In this document: piece after piece, positions 62,901 to 64,000 of the stretch
How the letters are laid out: every line of letters starts with the position of its first letter
How positions within the stretch are numbered: position 1 is the stretch's first letter
DNA from: Hexactinellida sp. DTS-2022
Taxonomy: Eukaryota; Porifera; Hexactinellida
Direction of reading: 5' to 3'
NCBI GenBank assembly: GCA_028753945.1
Contig: JAPNXP010000018.1
Span: 744,001 to 808,000 of the forward strand
DNA length: 64,000 nucleotides
Program-made: the position numbers and the translations under genes
The notes under the pieces: model-generated
What the model saw: only the letters and a program-made list of their open reading frames with translations
The model's database searches: none
Told to the model about the DNA's origin: nothing

Positions 62901-64000
62901 TTAATGCATTTAGTTCTCTGAGGGAAATATCCATTTCGTTATAACGGGAGTTTACTGTATTTCATACAATGGATTAGTAAGACAAATTAATAAAGTTTCC
63001 CGATATCTACAGTAGAACCTCGTTTATTAGTATGAACACCAGGAGACCTGTTTTGACAGAAATTGCGTTCGCCTTATCAGGAATTCGTATTAACCAATAT
63101 CATTTGTATTGAAAGGCTTTTTGAGAGTACTGAAATAGCCGTGTTTAACCGTGTTCATACTAACGAGGTTCTACTGTAATTAAACAGATAAAATAAATAA
63201 TTACATTAGAATTGAGCTTGTTGTTCTCGCGTGTGACCCTCTCGATGTCTGACGCGAGTTTATTGTTGCCGCTGCTGGCAGTATCCAGACTCAGCCTCAT
63301 GGCGTTAAGGGACTGAGTTGATTTGTCGAGAGCTGACTTGACCTGTTTGTTCTCCGCACCCAAACTCTCTAGGCTCAGCAGCTGTTCCGAATTCTAACAT
63401 AACAGGAATTTATCATATACTATATTGTTCGCGTAACAGTAATAAAGATTTTGCACCAAATTAGCTTGCTATTAGAGGAACAGAATTGACATAAAATGCT
63501 CGCTTAACTTAAAGTAACTGACTTATAAAGCAATATATATTGCTATTAGAGGAATCGCTATTAGGTGAACACCACTGTATCGATTATCGACCAACACCTA
63601 ATGTAATTTAGGCACTGGCAAGGTAATTATTTTACATAAAGTTTCACCTTTGCAAATCGGGGTTTGTATAATGAAAAGATGTTGGCTGATATAAGTAAGC
63701 ACACTATAACAATGCAAATACTCTTCAACAGTGACTACTACTATTACCTTTAACTTCAACTGCTTGCACTCTCCCTGAGAAGAACTCAGCTGTTCCTCCA
63801 GCGCTCCAGCTGAGGCGCCGCTCTCCCTGAGACTCTCCAGCTCCACTCTCTCGGCTAGCAACGCGTCTGCCTCTCTGGCATGCAGCTTGTCTGCCAGCTG
63901 TCGGTTGCTGTCGGTCGCGGCGTTCAGCTGTCCCACAACCTGCTCCAACTCGGATTGCACTGAGGAGTGCTGGTCGCGCATAATCTCGTTCTCGTCTCGG
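59921..64000 (-). CDS. Transmembrane golgin (golgin-84/CASP/giantin type), 5' end beyond the window
   Basis: Eleven exons are visible on the minus strand: 64000-63748, 63393-63205, 62788-62361, 62202-61992, 61749-61639, 61103-61054, 61002-60834, 60712-60620, 60241-60199, 60139-60085, 60023-59921. I checked phase at each junction and they agree. The product is almost all coiled coil (LREQNSLLGDDGRRMQEGFD, LRSAQESSLSGAHEQ, LERDQLKKENTGL-like heptads). It ends RWRANPKIALTRFVKSRPLP followed by the hydrophobic QVLLTAYFLSLHLIILISLL. A C-terminal membrane anchor with a conserved Tyr and Leu-His (Y..LH here) after an Arg-rich approach is the hallmark of golgin-84 and CASP. Such golgins tether vesicles within the Golgi. 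Its introns hold several MITEs. Confidence 0.8.
60272..60360. mobile_element. Partial pogo-like MITE, family g
   Basis: TA|CAGTACATATGGATATAGTG, then GGTGGGGACAT and ATTATCACTATATCC, matching 30892-31703. The right end was not identified; it may extend toward 60590. Confidence 0.5.
61174..61335. mobile_element. pogo-like MITE, family h (AATTCGAAC text)
   Basis: TA|CAGTCGACAACCGTCAATTC on the left and CGAATTAACGGATGTTGATT on the right, the latter degraded (expected end GACTG|TA). Located in a golgin intron. Confidence 0.6.
61407..61456. mobile_element. Possible 50-bp fold-back remnant
   Basis: CAGTGATGTAGCCAGG..CCCCTAGCCTACGCTACTG is an imperfect hairpin with CAGT/ACTG termini. It is too short to classify. 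Confidence 0.35.
61770..61951. mobile_element. pogo-like MITE, family c, in a golgin intron
   Basis: TA|CAGTCGACTCCGCTTAATAG at the left and GACTCTATAAGCGGAGTATA then CTA at the right (a decayed ACTG). Shares TTAATCGGGTCAAA with 27019-27401. Confidence 0.7.
62818..62957. mobile_element. pogo-like MITE, family a, in a golgin intron
   Basis: Right end GTTATAACGGGAGTTTACTG|TA is intact. The left end TAGTGAGCTTTCGTTATAAC is decayed. The interior contains AAGTGCTTGGGACCTGTAAA as in 39822-39994. Confidence 0.7.
63010..63176. mobile_element. pogo-like MITE, family b, complete copy in a golgin intron
   Basis: TA|CAGTAGAACCTCGTTTATTA at the left, ACTAACGAGGTTCTACTG|TA at the right, 167 bp. This is the best-preserved copy of the family seen at 386-530 and 892-1033. 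Confidence 0.88.
63530..63577. mobile_element. Partial pogo-like MITE, family f (right end)
   Basis: GCTATTAGAGGAATCGCTAT then TAGGTGAACACCACTG|TA matches the right end of 56488-57101. The left part was not recognised. Confidence 0.45.

Noticed and set aside
1..64000. tRNA, rRNA and snRNA genes
   Set aside because: I looked for B-box-like GGTTCRANTCC text with a matching cloverleaf and for rRNA-like blocks and found none I could support.

Overview
The window looks like nuclear DNA of a small-genome invertebrate animal. The genes are animal-type: an abLIM-like LIM/villin-headpiece protein, a DBHS (NONO/SFPQ) RNA-binding protein, REPS, SPATS2, LHFPL, TMTC, gp78/AMFR and a golgin-84/CASP-type golgin. 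Introns have GT..AG borders, and intergenic DNA is AT-rich and full of short inverted-repeat transposons. I cannot name the phylum. I count about 25 protein genes in 64 kb. Most are read as one long uninterrupted frame; only FIG4, APC11, the TRAF7-like gene and the golgin show clear introns.

Layout. 1-3135: FIG4 lipid phosphatase (minus, six exons seen, 3' end off the window). 3317-5035: ASTE1. 5696-6514: LHFPL-like tetraspan protein. 7553-10330: REPS-like EH protein. 11878-13098: aspartate aminotransferase. 14305-15384: unrecognised basic protein. 15724-16254: APC11 (plus, two exons). 16465-17586: divergent actin. 17587-21217: gene-free, packed with repeats (Helentron-like element with a 142-bp tandem repeat, several MITEs, a 16-bp satellite carrying a perfect 61-bp TIR element). 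21218-24070: DBHS protein. 26213-26776: a tandem ubiquitin-like protein ending in a CaaX box. 27902-30121: TSR1, divergent from a small PPxY protein at 30258-30725. 32298-34301: eRF3. 34985-37054: TMTC, divergent from a RING-less TRAF7-like gene (37270-41115, 11 exons). One large intron of that gene holds an MPR1-type acetyltransferase on the opposite strand (40028-40621). 41287-43464: abLIM-like. 43465-47248: gene-free. 47249-54564: close head-to-tail minus run of AMFR/gp78, omega GST, malonyl-CoA decarboxylase, GID8 and SPATS2. 55545-56411: NHL propeller protein. 57229-59823: kinesin-8. 59921-64000: C-terminal part of a transmembrane golgin (11 exons seen, 5' end off the window).

Most genes are unrelated housekeeping functions: translation and ribosome assembly (eRF3, TSR1), ubiquitin pathways (APC11, GID8, gp78), membrane traffic (FIG4, golgin, REPS) and metabolism (GOT1, MLYCD, GSTO). 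The less ordinary part is a set of AT-richer or divergent genes, mostly on the plus strand: an actin lacking residues needed for ATP hydrolysis, the double-UBL CaaX protein, the RING-less TRAF7-like gene, the NHL protein and the PPxY protein. The mobile fraction is dominated by short non-autonomous DNA elements, above all pogo/Tigger-like MITEs with CAGT..ACTG ends at TA, several nested in one another. I saw no transposase gene, tRNA, rRNA or CRISPR array. Functions are inferred from reading the translated frames against remembered family features; no database search was run.
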